Shown piece by piece: positions 1 through 14,459 of a stretch of 64,000 nt of DNA (position 1 is its first letter; each line of letters begins with the position of its first letter). Under the pieces are notes generated by a model, which was not told where the DNA came from, did not search any database, and was given only the letters and a program-made list of their open reading frames with translations. The position numbers and the translations under genes were made by a program. This DNA is from Liolophura sinensis (taxonomy: Eukaryota; Mollusca; Polyplacophora; Chitonida; Chitonidae). The stretch spans positions 1-64,000 of the forward strand of contig NW_027018169.1 of assembly GCF_032854445.1 (NCBI RefSeq). The letters run 5' to 3'.

Positions 1-53
1 TATGTCATTTAGTGCAGTGACGATGACGGCTGGCTTTGTGTATGTTTTTTGAA
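1..53. repeat. First complete 53-bp unit, used to set the phase
   Basis: This copy sets the unit numbering used here. It carries T at position 10 (CATTTAG instead of CATTCAG), C at 15, G at 29 and an unusual tail GTATGTTTTTTGAA, in which a run of six T replaces the usual ATCTT context. The T-run tail is a useful rare marker. It recurs near 2370, 12490, 14080, 16420, 44830, 45145, 47480 and 49230, always directly before a GCGTTG-type unit. It is one of the signals that reveals the large block duplications. Confidence 0.95.
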
Positions 54-159
54 TATGTCATTCAGTGTAGCGTTGATGACGACTGGCTTTGTGTCTGTAT
101 CTTGTATTTGTCATTCAGTGCAGTGACGATGACGGCTGGCTTTGTGTATATATCTTGAA
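54..159. repeat. Two-unit cassette: GCGTTG head, TCTG...TTGTA tail, TTTGTC start of the next unit
   Basis: The unit at 54-106 differs from the common type at 18, 20 and 21 (TAGCGTTGATGAC instead of TAGTGACGATGAC) and at 42 (GTGTCTG). At the end it has TTGTA instead of TTGAA, and the following unit begins TTTGTC instead of TATGTC. These changes usually travel together and recur scores of times in the window, for example near 1128, 2400, 4360, 7435, 8594, 12203 and 43000. The tail signature crosses the arbitrary unit border, so the natural recombining cassette does not start where the unit is numbered here. Broken forms exist: a GCGTTG head with an ordinary tail (near 430 and 960), and the tail with a different head (TCCGTATCTTGTA near 838 and 5448). 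These indicate exchange within units. Confidence 0.9.
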
Positions 160-3100
160 TATGTCATTCAGTCCAGTGACGATGACGGCTGGCTTTGTGC
201 ATGTATCTTGAATATGTCATTCAGTGTAGTGACGATGACGACTGGCTTTGTGTCTGTACCTTGTATTTGTCATTCAGTGTATTGACGATGACGACTGGCT
301 TTGTGTATGTATCTTGAATATGTCATTCAGTGTAGTGACAATGACGACTGGCTTTGTGTATGTATCTTGAATATGTCATTCAGTGCAGTGACAATGACGA
401 CTGGCTTTGTGTATATATCTTGAATATGTCATTCAGTGTAGCGTTGATGACGACTGGGTTTGTGTATATATCTTGAATATGTCATTCAGTGTAGTGACGA
501 TGACGGCTGGCTTTGTGTATGTATCTTGAATATGTCATTCAGTGCAGTGACGATGACGGCTGGCTTTGTGTATGTATCTTGAATATGTCATTCAGTGTAG
601 CGTTGATGACGACTGGCTTTGTATCTGTGTCTTGTATTTCTCATTCAGTGCTGTGACGATGACGGCTGGCTTTGTGTATGTATCTTGAATATGTCATTCA
701 GTGTAGCGTTGATGACGACTGGCTTTGAATCTGTATCTTGAATATGTCATTCAGTCTAGTGACAATGACGACTGGCTTTGTGCATGTATCTTAAATATGT
801 CATTCAGTGCAGTGACAACGACGACTGGCTTTGTGTCCGTATCTTGTATTTGTCATTCAGTGCAGTGACGATGACGGCTGGCTTTGTGTATATATCTTGA
901 ATATGTCATTCAGTGTAGTGACGATGACGACTGGCTTTGTGTATATATCTTGAATATGTCATTCAGTGTAGCGTTGATGACGACTGGCTTTGTGTATATA
1001 TCTTGAATATGTCATTCAGTGTAGTGACGATGACGACTGGCTTTGTGTATGTATCTTGAATATGTCATTCAGTGTAGTGACGATGACGGCTGGCTTTGTG
1101 TATGTATCTTGAATATGTCATTCAGTGTAGCGTTGATGACGACTGGCTTTGTGTCTGTATTTTGTATTTGTCATTCAGTGCAGTGACGATGACGGCTGGC
1201 TTTGTGTATGTATCTTGAATATGTCATACAGTGTAGCGTTGATGACGACTGGCTTTGTGTCTGTATCTTGTATTTGTCATTCAGTGTAGTGACGATGACG
1301 ACTGGTTTTGTGTATGTATCTTGAATATGTCATTCAGTGCAGTGACAATGACGACTGGCTTTGTATATATATCTTGAATATGTCATTCAGTGTAGTGACA
1401 ATGACGACTGGCTTTGTGTATATATCTTGAATATGTCATTCAGTGTAGTGACGATGACAACTGGCTTTGTGTATGTATCTTGAATATGTCATTCAGTGCA
1501 GTGACAATGACGACTGGCTTTGTGTATATATCTTGAATATGTCATTCAGTGTAGTGACGATGACGGCTGGCTTTGTGTATATATCTTGAATATGTCATTT
1601 AGTGTAGCGACAATGACGGCTGCCTTTGTGCATATATCTTAAATATGTCATTCAGTGTAGTGACGATGACGGCTGGCTTTGTGTATGTATGTTGAATTTG
1701 TCATTCAGTGCAGTGACAATGCCGGCTGGCTTTGTGTATATATATTGAATATGTCATTCAGTCCAGTGACGATGGCGGCTGGCTTTGTGTATGTATCTTG
1801 AATATGTCATTCAGTGTAGCGTTGATGACGACTGGCTTTGTGTCTGTATCTTGTATTTGTCATTCAGTGTAGTGACGATGACGACTGGCTTTGTGTATGT
1901 ATCTTGAATATGTCATTCAGTCCAGTGACGATGACGGCTGGCTTTGTGCATGTATCTTGAATATGTCATTCAGTGTAGTGACGATGACGGCTGGCTTTGT
2001 GTATGCATCTTGAATATGTCATTCAGTGCAGTGACAATGACGGCTGGCTTTGTGTATGCATCTTGAATATGTCATTCAGTGCAGTGACAATAACGACTGG
2101 CTTTGTGTATATATCTTAAATATGTCATTCAGTGTAGTGACAATGACGACTGGCTTTGTGTATGTATCTTAAATATGTCATTCAGTGTAGTGACGATGAC
2201 GACTGGCTTTGTGTATGTATCTTGAATTTGTCATTCAGTGCAGTGACGATGACGACTGGCTTTGTGTATATATCTTGAATATGTCATTCAGTGCAGTGAC
2301 GATGACGGCTGGCTTTGTGTATATATCTTGAATATGTCATTTAGTGCAGTGACGATGACGGCTGGCTTTGTGTATGTTTTTTGAATATGTCATTCAGTGT
2401 AGCGTTGATGACGACTGGCTTTGTGTCTGTATCTTGTATTTGTCATTCAGTGCAGTGACGATGACGGCTGGCTTTGTGTATATATCTTGAATATTTCATT
2501 CAATGTAGTGACAATGACGACTGGCTTTGTGTATATATCTTGAATATGTCATTCAGTGTAGTGACAATGACGACTGGCTTTGTTTATACATCTTGAATAT
2601 GTCATTCAGTGTAGTGACAATGACGACTGGCTTTGTGCATATATCTTGAATATGTCATTCAGTGTAGTGACAATGACGACTGGCTTTGTGCATGTATCTT
2701 GAATATGTCATTCAGTGTAGTGACAACGACGAATGGCTTTGTGTATGTATCTTGAATATGTCATTCAGTGCAGTGACAATAACGGATGGCTTTGTGTATT
2801 TATCTTGAATATGTCATTCAGTGTAGTGACGATGACGACTGGCTTTGTGTATGTATCTTGAATATGTCATTCAGTGCACTGACGATGACGGCTGGCTTTG
2901 TGTATGTATCTTGAATATGTCATTCAGTGCAGTGACGATGACGGCTGGCTTTGTGTATATCTCTTGAATATGTCATTCAGTGTAGTGACGATGACGACTG
3001 GCTTTGTGTATATATCTTGAATATGTCATTCAGTGTAGTGACAATGACGACTGGTTTTGTGTATGTATCTTGAATATGTCACTCAGTGTAGTGACAATGA

Positions 3101-6100
3101 CGACTGGTTTTGTGCATATATCTGAAATATGTCATTCAGTGCAGTGACGATGACGACTGGCTTTGTGTATATATCTTGAATATGTCATTCAGTGCAGTGA
3201 CGATGACGGCTGGATTTGTGTATATATCTTGAATATATCATTTAGTGCAGTGACGATGACGGCTGGCTTTGTGTATGTATTTTGAATATGTCATTCAGTG
3301 TAGTGACAATGACGACTGGCTTTGTGTATATATCTTGAATATGTCATTCAGTGTAGTGACGATGACAACTGGCTTTGTGTATATATCTTGAATATGTCAT
3401 TCAGTGCAGTGACAATGACGACTGGTTTTGTGTATGTATCTTGAATATGTCATTCAGTGCAGTGACAATGACGGCTGGCTTTGTGTATATATCTTGAATA
3501 TGTCATTCAGTGTAGTGACAATGACGGCTGGCTTTGTGTATGTATCTTGAATATGTCATTCAGTAGAGTGACAATGACGACAGGCTTTGTTTATGTATCT
3601 TGAATATGTCATTCAGTGTAGTGACGATGACGACTGGCTTTGTGTATATATCTTGAATATGTCATTCAGTGTAGTGACAATGACGGCTGGCTTTGTGTAT
3701 GTATCTTGAATATGTCATTCAGTGTAGTGACGATGACGGCTGGCTTTGTGTATGTATGTTGAATTTGTCATTAAGTGCAGTGACAATGCCGGCTGGCTTT
3801 GTGTATATATATTGATTATATCATTCAGTGCAGTGACGATGACGGCTGGCTTTGTGTATGTATCTAGAATATGTCATTCAGTGTAGCGTTGATGACCATT
3901 GGCTTTGTGTCTGTATCTTGTATTTGTCATTCAGTGTAGTGACGATGACGACTGGTTGTGTGTATGTATCTTGAATATGTCATTCAGTGTAGTGACAATG
4001 ACGACTGGTTTTGTGCATATATCTTGAATATGTCATTCAGTGCCGTGACGATGACGACTGGCTTTGTGTATATATCTTGAATATGTCATTTAGTGCAGTG
4101 ACAATGACGACTGGCTTTGTGTATATATCTTGAATACGTCATTCAGTGTAGTGACGATGACGACTCGCTTTGTGTATATATCTTGAATATGTCATTCAGT
4201 GCAGTGACAATGACGGCTGGCTTTGTGTATATATCTTGAATATGTCATTCAGTGCAGTGACGATGACGGCTGGCTTTGTGTATGTATCTTGAATATGTCA
4301 TTCAGTCCAGTGACGATGACGGCTGGCTTTGTGTATGTATCTTGAATATGTCATTCAGTGTAGCGTTGATGACGACTGGCTTTGTATCTGTATCTTGTAT
4401 TTGTCATTCAGTGCTGTGACGATGACGGCTGGCTTTGTGTATGTATCTTGAATATGTCATTCAGTGTAGCGTTGATGACGACTGGCTTTGTATCTGTATC
4501 TTGTATTTCTCATTCAGTGTGGTGACGATGACGACTGGCTTTGTGCATGTACCTTGAATATGTCATTCAGTGCAGTGACAATGACGACAAGCTTTGTGTA
4601 TGTATCTTGAATATGTCATTCAGTGCAGTCACAATGACGACAGGCTTTGTGTATATATCTTGAATATGTCATTCAGTGCAGTAACGATGACGGCTGGCTT
4701 TGTGTATATATCTTGAACATGTCATTCAGTGTAGTGACAATGACGACTGGCTTTGTGTATATATCTTGAATATGTCATTTAATGTAGTGACAATGACGAC
4801 TGGCTTTGTGTATATATCTTAAATATGTCATTCAGTGTAGTGACAATGACGACTGGTTTTGTTTATATATCTTGAATATGTCATTCAGTGTAGTGACAAT
4901 GACGACTGGCTTTGTGCATATATCTTGAATATGTCATTCAGTGTAGTGACAATGATGACTGGCTTTGTGCACGTATCTTGAATATGTCATGCCGTGTAGT
5001 GACAACGACGACTGGCTTTGTGTATGTATCTTGAATATGTCATTCAGTGCAGTGACAATGACGACTGGCTTTGTGTATATATCTTGAACGTGTCATTTAG
5101 TGTAGTGACAATGACGACTGGCTTTGTGTATGTATCTTGAATATGTCATTCAGTGTAGTGACAATGACGACTGGCTTTGTGTATATATCTTGAATATGTC
5201 ATTCAGTGCAGTGACAATGACGACTGGCTTTGTGTATATATCTTGAATATGTCATTCAGTGTAGTGACAATAACGACTGGCTTTGTTTATATATCTTGAA
5301 TATGTCATTCAGTGTAGTGACAATGACGACTGGCTTTGTTTATATATCTTGAATATGTCATTCAGTCTAGTGACAATGACGACTGGCTTTGTGCATGTAT
5401 CTTGAATATGTCATTCAGTGCAGTGACAACGACGACTGGCTTTGTGTCCGTATCTTGTATTTGTCATTCAGTGCAGTGACGATGACGGCTGGCTTTGTGT
5501 ATATATCTTGAATATGTCATTCAGTGTAGTGACGATGACGACTGGCTTTGTGTATATATCTTGAATATGTCATTCAGTGTAGCGTTGATGACGACTGGCT
5601 TTGTGTATATATCTTGAATATGTCATTCAGTGTAGTGACGATGACGACTGGCTTTGTGTATGTATCTTGAATATGTCATTCAGTGCAGTGACGATGACGG
5701 CTGGCTTTGTGTATGTATCTTGAATATGTCATTCAGTGTAGCGTTGATGACGACTGGCTTTGTGTCTGTATTTTGTATTTGTCATTCAGTGCAGTGACGA
5801 TGACGGCTGGCTTTGTGTATGTATCTTGAATATGTCATTCAGTGTAGCGTTGATGACGACTGGCTTTGTGTCTGTATCTTGTATTTCTCAATCAGTGTAG
5901 TGACGATGACGACTGGCTTTGTGCATGTATTTTAAATATGTCATTCAGTGCAGTGACAATGACGACAGGCTTTGTGTATGTATCTTGAATATGTCATTCA
6001 GTGCAGTCTCAATGACGACTGGCTTTGTGTATATATCTTGAATATGTCATTCAGTGCAGTAACGATGACGACTGGCTTTTTGTATATATCTTGAACATGT

Positions 6101-9100
6101 CATTCAGTGTAGTGACAATGACGACTGGCTTTGTGTATATATCTTGAAGATGTCATTCCATGTATTGACAATGACGACTGCCTTTGTGTATATATCTTGA
6201 ATGTGTCATTCAGTGTAGTGACAATGACGACTGGCTTTGTTTATATATCTTGAATATGTCATTCAGTGTAGTGACAATGACGACTGGCTTTGTGCATATA
6301 TCTTGAATATGTCATTCAGTGTAGTGACAATGACGACTGGCTTTGTGCATGTATCTTCAATATGTCATTCAGTGTAGTGACAACGACGACTGGCTTTGTG
6401 TATGTATCTTGAATATGTCATTCAGTGCAGTGACAATGACGGCTGGCTTTGTGTATGTATCCTGAATATGTCATTCAGTGTAGTGACGATGACGACTGGC
6501 TTTGTGTATGTATCTTGAATATGTCATTCAGTGTAGTGACAATGACGACTGGCTTTGTGTATATATCTTGAATATGTCATTCAGTGCAGTGACAATGACG
6601 ACTGGCTTTGTGTATATATCTTGAATATGTCATACAGTGCAGTGACAATGACGACTGGCTTTGTGTATATATCTTGAATATGTCATTCAGTGGAGTGACG
6701 ATAACGACTGGCTTTGTGTATGTATCTTGAATATGTCATTCAGTGCAGTGACAATGACGGCTGGCTTTGTGTATATATCTTGAATATGTCATTCAGTGTA
6801 GTGACAATGACGACTGGTTTTGTGTATGTATCTTAAATATGTCATTCAGTGTAGTGACGATGACGACTGGCTTTGTGTATGTATCTTGAATATGTCATTT
6901 AGTGTAGTGACGATGACGACTGGCTTTGTGTATATATCTTGAATATGTCATTCAATGTAGTGACGATGACGACTGGCTTTGTGTATGTATCTTGAATATG
7001 TCATTCAGTGCAGTGACAACGACGGCTGGCTTTGTGTATATATCTTGAATATGTCATTCAGTGTAGTGACAACGACGACTGGCTTTGTGTATGTATCTTG
7101 AATATGTCATTCAGTGTAGTGACAACGACGAATGGCTTTGTGTATGTATCTTGAATGTGTCATTCAGTGTAGTGACAATGACGACTGGCTTTGTGTATAT
7201 ATCTTGAATATGTCATTCAGTGCAGTGACTATGACGACTGGCTTTGTGTATATATCTTGAATATGTCATTCAGTGCAGTGACGATGACGGCTGGATTTGT
7301 GTATATATCTTGAATATGTCATTTAGTGCAGTGACGATGACGGCTGGCTTTGTGTATGTATCTTGAATATGTCATTCAGTGCAGTGACGATGACGGCTGG
7401 CTTTGTGTGTGTGTCTTGAATATGTCATTCAGTGTAGCGTTGATGACGACTGGCTTTGTGTCTGTATCTTGTATTTGTCATTCAGTGCAGTGACGATGAC
7501 GGCTGGCGTTGTGTATGTATCTTGAATATGTCATTCAGTGTAGCGTTGATGACGACTGGTTTTGTGTCTGTATCTTGTATTTGTCATTCAGTGCAGTGGC
7601 GATGACGACTGGCTTTGTGTATGTATCTTGAATATGTCATTCAGTGCAGTTATAATGACGACTGGCTTTGTGTATATATCTTGAATATGTCATTCAGTGC
7701 AGTGACAATGACGACTGGCTTTGTGCATGTATCTTGAATATGTCATTCAGTGCAGTGATAATGACGACTGGCTTTGTGTATATATCTTGAATATGTCATT
7801 CAGTGCAGTAACGATGATGACTGGCTTTGTGTATATATCTTGAATATGTCATTCAGTGTAGTGACAATGACGACTGGCTTTGTTAATATATCTTGAATAT
7901 GTCATTCAATGTAGTGACAATGACGACGGGCTTTGTGAATATATCTTGGATATGTCATTCAGTGTAGCGTTGATGACGACTGGCTTTGTTTATATATCTT
8001 GAATATGTCATTCAGTGTAGTGACAATGACGACTGGCTTTGTTTAGATATCTTGAATATGTCATTCAGTGTAGTGACAATGACGACTGACTTTGTGCATG
8101 TATCTTGAATATGTCATTCAGTGCAGTGACAACGACGACTGACTTTGTGTATGTACCTTGAATATGTCATTCAGTGCAGTGACAATAACGAATAGCTTTG
8201 TGTATATATCTTGAATATGTCATTCAGTGTAGTGACGATGACGACTGGCTTTGTGTATGTATCTTGAATATGTCATTCAGTGTAGCGTTGATGACGACTG
8301 GCTTTGTGTCTGTGTCTTGTATTTGGCATTCAGTGTAGTGACGATGACGACTGGTTTTGTGCATATATCTTGAATATGTCATTCAGTGCAGTGACTATGA
8401 CGACTGGCTTTGTGTTTATATCTTGAATATGTCATTCAGTGCAGTGACGATGACGGCTGGATTTGTGTATATATCTTGAATATGTCATTTAGTGCAGTGA
8501 CGATGACGGCTGGCTTTGTGTATGTATCTTGAATATGTCATTCAGTCCAGTGACAATGACGGCTGGCTTTGTGTGTGTATCTTGAATATGTCATTCAGTG
8601 TAGAGTTGATGACGACTGGCTTTGTGTCTGTATCTTGTATTTGTCATTCAGTGCAGTGACGATGACGGCTGGCTTTGTGTATGTATCTTGAATATGTCAT
8701 TCAGTGTAGCGTTGATGACGACTGGCTTTGTGTCTGTATCTTGTATTTGTCATTCAGTGTAGTGACGATGACGACTGGCTTTGTGTATGTATCTTGAATA
8801 TGTCATTCAGTGCAGTGACAATGACGAATGGCTTTGTGTATATATCTTGAATATGTCATTCAGTGTAGTGACAATGACGACTGGCTTTGTGTATATATCT
8901 TGAATATGTCATTCAGTGCAGTGACGATGACGACTGGCTTTGTGTATATATCTTGAATATGTCATTCAGTGTAGCGTTGATGACGACTGGCTTTGTGTAT
9001 ATATCTTGAATATGTCATTCAGTGTAGTGACGATGACGACTGGCTTTGTGTATGTATCTTGAATATGTCATTCAGTGCAGTGACGATGACGGCTGGCTTT

Positions 9101-9720
9101 GTGTATGTATCTTGAATATGTCATTCAGTGTAGCGTTGATGACGACTGGCTTTGTGTCTGTATTTTGTATTTGTCATTCAGTGCAGTGACGATGACGGCT
9201 GGCTTTGTGTATGTATCTTGAATATGTCATTCAGTGTAGCGTTGATAACGACTGGCTTTGTGTCTGTATCTTGTATTTCTCATTCAGTGTAGTGACGATG
9301 ACGACTGGCTTTGTGCACGTACCTTGAATATGTCATTCAGTGTAGTGACAATGACGACAGGTTTTGTGTATGTATCTTGAATATGTCATTCAGTGCAGTC
9401 TCAATGACGACTGGCTTTGTGTATATATCTTGAATATGTCATTCAGTGCAGTAACGATGACGACTGGCTTTGTGTATATATCTTGAACGTGTCATTCAGT
9501 GTAGTGACAATGACGACTGGCTTTGTGTATATATCTTGAAGATGTCATTCAATGTAGTGACAATGACGACTGGCTTTGTGTATATATCTTAAATGTGTCA
9601 TTCAGTGTAGTGAGAATGACGACTGGCTTTGTTTATATATCTTGAATATGTCATTCAGTGTAGTGACAATGACGACTGGCTTTGTGCATATATCTTGAAT
9701 ATGTCATTCAGTGTAGTGAC

Positions 9721-12700
9721 GATGACGACTGGCTTTGTGTATGTATCTTGAATATGTCATTCAGTGCATTGACGATGACGGCTGGCTTTGTGTATGTATC
9801 TTGAATATGTCATTCAGTGTAGTGACAATGACGACTGGCTTTGTGTATGTATCTTGAATATGTCATTCAGTGTAGTGACGATGACGGCTGGCTTTGTGTA
9901 TGCATCTTGAATATGTCATTCAGTGTAGCGTTGATGACGACTGGCTTTGTATCTGTGTCTTGTATTTCTCATTCAGTGCTGTGACGATGACGGCTGGCTT
10001 TGTGTATGTATCTTGAATATGTCATTCAGTGTAGCGTTGATGACGACTGGCTTTGAATCTGTATCTTGAATATGTCATTCAGTCTAGTGACAATGACGAC
10101 TGGCTTTGTGCATGTATTTTAAATATGTCATTCAGTGCAGTGACAACGACGACTGGCTTTGTGTCCGTATCTTGTATTTGTCATTCAGTGCAGTGACGAT
10201 GACGGCTGGCTTTGTGTATATATCTTGAATATGTCATTCAGTGTAGTGACAATGACGACTGGCTTTGTGTATGTATCTTGAATATGTCATTCAGTGCAGT
10301 GACGATGACGACTGGCTTTGTGTCTGTACCTTGTATTTGTCATTCAGTGTATTGACGATGACGACTGGCTTTGTGTATGTATCTTGAATATGTCATTCAG
10401 TGTAGTGACAATGACGACTGGCTTTGTGTATGTATCTTGAATATGTCATTCAGTGCAGTGACAATGACGACTGGCTTTGTGTATATATCTTGAATATGTC
10501 ATTCAGTGTAGCGTTGATGACGACTGGGTTTGTGTATATATCTTGAATATGTCATTCAGTGTAGTGACGATGACGACTGGCTTTGTGTATGTATCTTGAA
10601 TATGTCATTCAGTGCAGTGACGATGACGGCTGGCTTTGTGTATGTATCTTGAATATGTCATTCAGTGTAGCGTTGATGACGACTGGCTTTGTATCTGTAT
10701 CTTGTATTTCTCATTCAGTGCTGTGACGATGACGGCTGGCTTTGTGTATGTATCTTGAATATGTCATTCAGTGTAGCGTTGATGACGACTGGCTTTGAAT
10801 CTGTATCTTGTATTTCTCACTCAGTGCTGTGACGATGACGACAAGCTTTGTGTATGTATCTTGAATATGTCATTCAGTGCAGTAACGATGACGACTGGCT
10901 TTGTGTATATACCTTGAATATGTCATTCAGTGCAGTAACGATGACGACTGGCTTTGTGTATATATCTTGAATATGTCATTCAGTGTAGCGTTGATGACGA
11001 CTGGGTTTGTGTATATATCTTGAATATGTCATTCAGTGTAGTGACGATGACGACTGGCTTTGTGTATGTATCTTGAATATGTCATTCAGTGTAGTGACGA
11101 TGACGACTGGCTTTGTGCATGTACTTTGAATATGTCATTCAGTGTAGTGACAATGACAACAAGCTTTGTGTATGTATCTTGAATATGTCATTCAGTGCAG
11201 TCACAATGACGACTGGCTTTGTGTATATACCTTGAATATGTCATTCAGTGCAGTAACGATGACGACTGGCTTTGTGTATATATCTTGAACATGTCATTCA
11301 GTGTAGTGACAATGACGACTGGCTTTGTGTATATATCTTGAAGATGTCATTCAATGTAGTGACAATGACGACTGGCTTTGTGTATATATCTTGAATATGT
11401 CATTCAGTGTAGTGACAATGACGACTGGTTTTGTTTATATATCTTGAATATATCATTCAGTGTAGTGACGATGACGACTGGCTTTGTGTATGTATCTTGA
11501 ATATGTCATTCAGTGCAGTGACGATGGCGGCTGGCTTTGTGTATGTATCTTGAATATGTCATTCAGTGTAGTGACACTGACGACTGACTTTGTGTATATA
11601 TCTTGAATATGTCATTCAGTGTAGTGACGATGACGACTGGCTTTGTGTATGTATCTTGAATATGTCATTCAGTGCATTGACGATGACGGCTGGCTTTGTG
11701 TATGTATCTTGAATATGTCATTCAGTGTAGTGACAATGACGACTGGCTTTGTGTATGTATCTTGAATATGTCATTCAGTGTAGTGACGATGACGGCTGGC
11801 TTTGTGTATGCATCTTGAATATGTCATTCAGTGCAGTGACAATGACGGCTGGCTTTGTGTATGCATCTTGAATATGTCATTTAGTGCAGTGACAATAACG
11901 ACTGGCTTTGTGTATATATCTTAAATATGTCATTCAGTGTAGTGACAATGACGACTGGCTTTGTGTATGTATCTTAAATATGTCATTCAGTGTAGTGACG
12001 ATGACGACTGGCTTTGTGTATGTATCTTGAATTTGTCATTCAGTGCAGTGACGATGACGACTGGCTTTGTGTATATATCTTGAATATGTCATTCAGTGCA
12101 GTGACGATGACGGCTGGCTTTGTGTATATATCTTGAATATGTCATTTAGTGCAGTGACTGTGACGGCTGGCTTTGTGTATGTTTTTTGAATATGTCATTC
12201 AGTGTAGCGTTGATGACGACTGGCTTTGTGTCTATATCTTGTATTTGTCATTCAGTGCAGTGACGATGACGGCTGGCTTTGTGTATATATCTTGAATATG
12301 TCATTCAATGTAGTGACAATGACGACTGGCTTTGTGTATATATCTTGAATATGTCATTCAGTGTAGTGACAATGACGGCTGGCTTTGTTTATACATCTTG
12401 AATATGTCATCCAGTCCAGTGACGATGACGGCTGGCTTTGTGTATATATCTTGAATATGTCATTTAGTGCAGTGACGATGACGGCTGGCTTTGTGTATGT
12501 TTTTTGAATATGTCATTCAGTGTAGCGTTGATGACGACTGGCTTTGTGTCTGTATCTTGTATTTGTCATTCAGTGCAGTGACGATGACGGCTGGCTTTGT
12601 GTATATATCTTGAATATGTCATTCAGTCCAGTGACGATGACGGCTGGCTTTGTGCATGTATCTTGAATATGTCATTCAGTGTAGTGACGATGACGACTGG

Positions 12701-14045
12701 CTTTGTGTCTGTACCTTGTATTTGTCATTCAGTGTATTGACGATGACGACTGGCTTTGTGTATGTATCTTGAATATGTCATTCAGTGTAGTGACAATGAC
12801 GACTGGCTTTGTGTATGTATCTTGAATATGTCATTCAGTGCAGTGACAATGACGACTGGCTTTGTGTATATATCTTGAACATGTCATTCAGTGTAGTGAC
12901 AATGACGACTGGCTTTGTGTATATATCTTGAAGATGTCATTTAATGTAGTGACAATGACGACTGGCTTTGTGTATATATCTTGAATATGTCATTCAGTGT
13001 AGTGACAATGACGACTGGTTTTGTTTATATATCTTGAATATATCATTCAGTGTAGTGACGATGACGACTGGCTTTGTGTATGTATCTTGAATATGTCATT
13101 CAGTGCAGTGACGATGGCGGCTGGCTTTGTGTATGTATCTTGAATATGTCATTCAGTGTAGTGACACTGACGACTGACTTTGTGTATATATCTTGAATAT
13201 GTCATTCAGTGTAGTGACGATGACGACTGGCTTTGTGTATGTATCTTGAATATGTCATTCAGTGCATTGACGATGACGGCTGGCTTTGTGTATGTATCTT
13301 GAATATGTCATTCAGTGTAGTGACAATGACGACTGGCTTTGTGTATGTATCTTGAATATGTCATTCAGTGTAGTGACGATGACGGCTGGCTTTGTGTATG
13401 CATCTTGAATATGTCATTCAGTGCAGTGACAATGACGGCTGGCTTTGTGTATGCATCTTGAATATGTCATTTAGTGCAGTGACAATAACGACTGGCTTTG
13501 TGTATATATCTTAAATATGTCATTCAGTGTAGTGACAATGACGACTGGCTTTGTGTATGTATCTTAAATATGTCATTCAGTGTAGTGACGATGACGACTG
13601 GCTTTGTGTATGTATCTTGAATTTGTCATTCAGTGCAGTGACGATGACGACTGGCTTTGTGTATATATCTTGAATATGTCATTCAGTGCAGTGACGATGA
13701 CGGCTGGCTTTGTGTATATATCTTGAATATGTCATTTAGTGCAGTGACTATGACGGCTGGCTTTGTGTATGTTTTTTGAATATGTCATTCAGTGTAGCGT
13801 TGATGACGACTGGCTTTGTGTCTATATCTTGTATTTGTCATTCAGTGCAGTGACGATGACGGCTGGCTTTGTGTATATATCTTGAATATGTCATTCAATG
13901 TAGTGACAATGACGACTGGCTTTGTGTATATATCTTGAATATGTCATTCAGTGTAGTGACAATGACGACTGGCTTTGTTTATACATCTTGAATATGTCAT
14001 TCAGTCCAGTGACGATGACGGCTGGCTTTGCGTATATATCTTGAA
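9721..14045. repeat. Mosaic segment between block A copies (about 82 units)
   Basis: This stretch is a patchwork of short pieces that each match elsewhere in phase. Positions 9721-9923 match 11629-11831 (36 units away). Positions 9924-10250 match 596-922 (176 units away). Positions about 10300-10810 match 230-740 (190 units away). From about 10960 to 12610 it matches 43290-44940 (610 units away). The 10811-10960 piece combines a TTTCTCACTCAGTGCTGTG unit with GACAAGC and GTAACG units. Several switch points within 1.5 kb make this the most rearranged part of the left half. Confidence 0.8.
11280..12869. repeat. 30-unit (1,590-bp) tandem duplication, copy 1
   Basis: This segment is followed directly by a second copy at 12870-14459. 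Both begin with a TTGAACATGTC unit, then an AAGATGTCATT unit, and contain the markers CGATGGCGGC, GACACTGACGACTGAC and GTGCATTGACG at 1,590-bp spacing. Copy 1 carries ACTGTGACGG near 12160, AATGACGGC near 12371 and CATCCAGTCC near 12410, where copy 2 has ACTATGACGG, AATGACGAC and CATTCAGTCC. The 43.6-44.9-kb relative shares the copy 1 states. Confidence 0.85.
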
Positions 14046-14459
14046 TATGTCATTTAGTGCAGTGACGATGACGGCTGGCTTTGTGTATGTTTTTTGAATA
14101 TGTCATTCAGTGTAGCGTTGATGACGACTGGCTTTGTGTCTGTATCTTGTATTTGTCATTCAGTGCAGTGACGATGACGGCTGGCTTTGTGTATATATCT
14201 TGAATATGTCATTCAGTCCAGTGACGATGACGGCTGGCTTTGTGCATGTATCTTGAATATGTCATTCAGTGTAGTGACGATGACGACTGGCTTTGTGTCT
14301 GTACCTTGTATTTGTCATTCAGTGTATTGACGATGACGACTGGCTTTGTGTATGTATCTTGAATATGTCATTCAGTGTAGTGACAATGACGACTGGCTTT
14401 GTGTATGTATCTTGAATATGTCATTCAGTGCAGTGACAATGACGACTGGCTTTGTGTAT
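12870..14459. repeat. 30-unit (1,590-bp) tandem duplication, copy 2
   Basis: This is the second copy of the 11280-12869 segment, in direct tandem. Its last 400 bp already belong to block A copy 2, which starts at 14046. This means copy 1 also ends in block A-like sequence (12456-12869). The distinguishing marker CTTTGCGTATATATC near 14030 is shared with the sequence near 45088, which ties copy 2 to the later block at 44955-45103. Confidence 0.85.

Larger units (their letters stand above)
1..9720. repeat. Block A, copy 1 (about 183 units)
   Basis: This stretch is repeated almost base for base at 14046-23765, an offset of 14,045 bp, which is exactly 265 units. Rare markers match at the predicted places: TGCCTTTGTGCATATATC at 1621 and 15666, CATGCCGTG near 4988 and 19033, the first-unit T-run at 1 and 14046, and the GTGTGTGTCTTG unit near 7405 and 21450. 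I noticed only five single-base differences between the two copies, at 2162, 7397, 7594, 8108 and 9489 of copy 1, but I did not compare every base. The match ends at about 9721, where copy 1 has GACGATG and copy 2 has GACAATG followed by different unit types. Confidence 0.9.
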
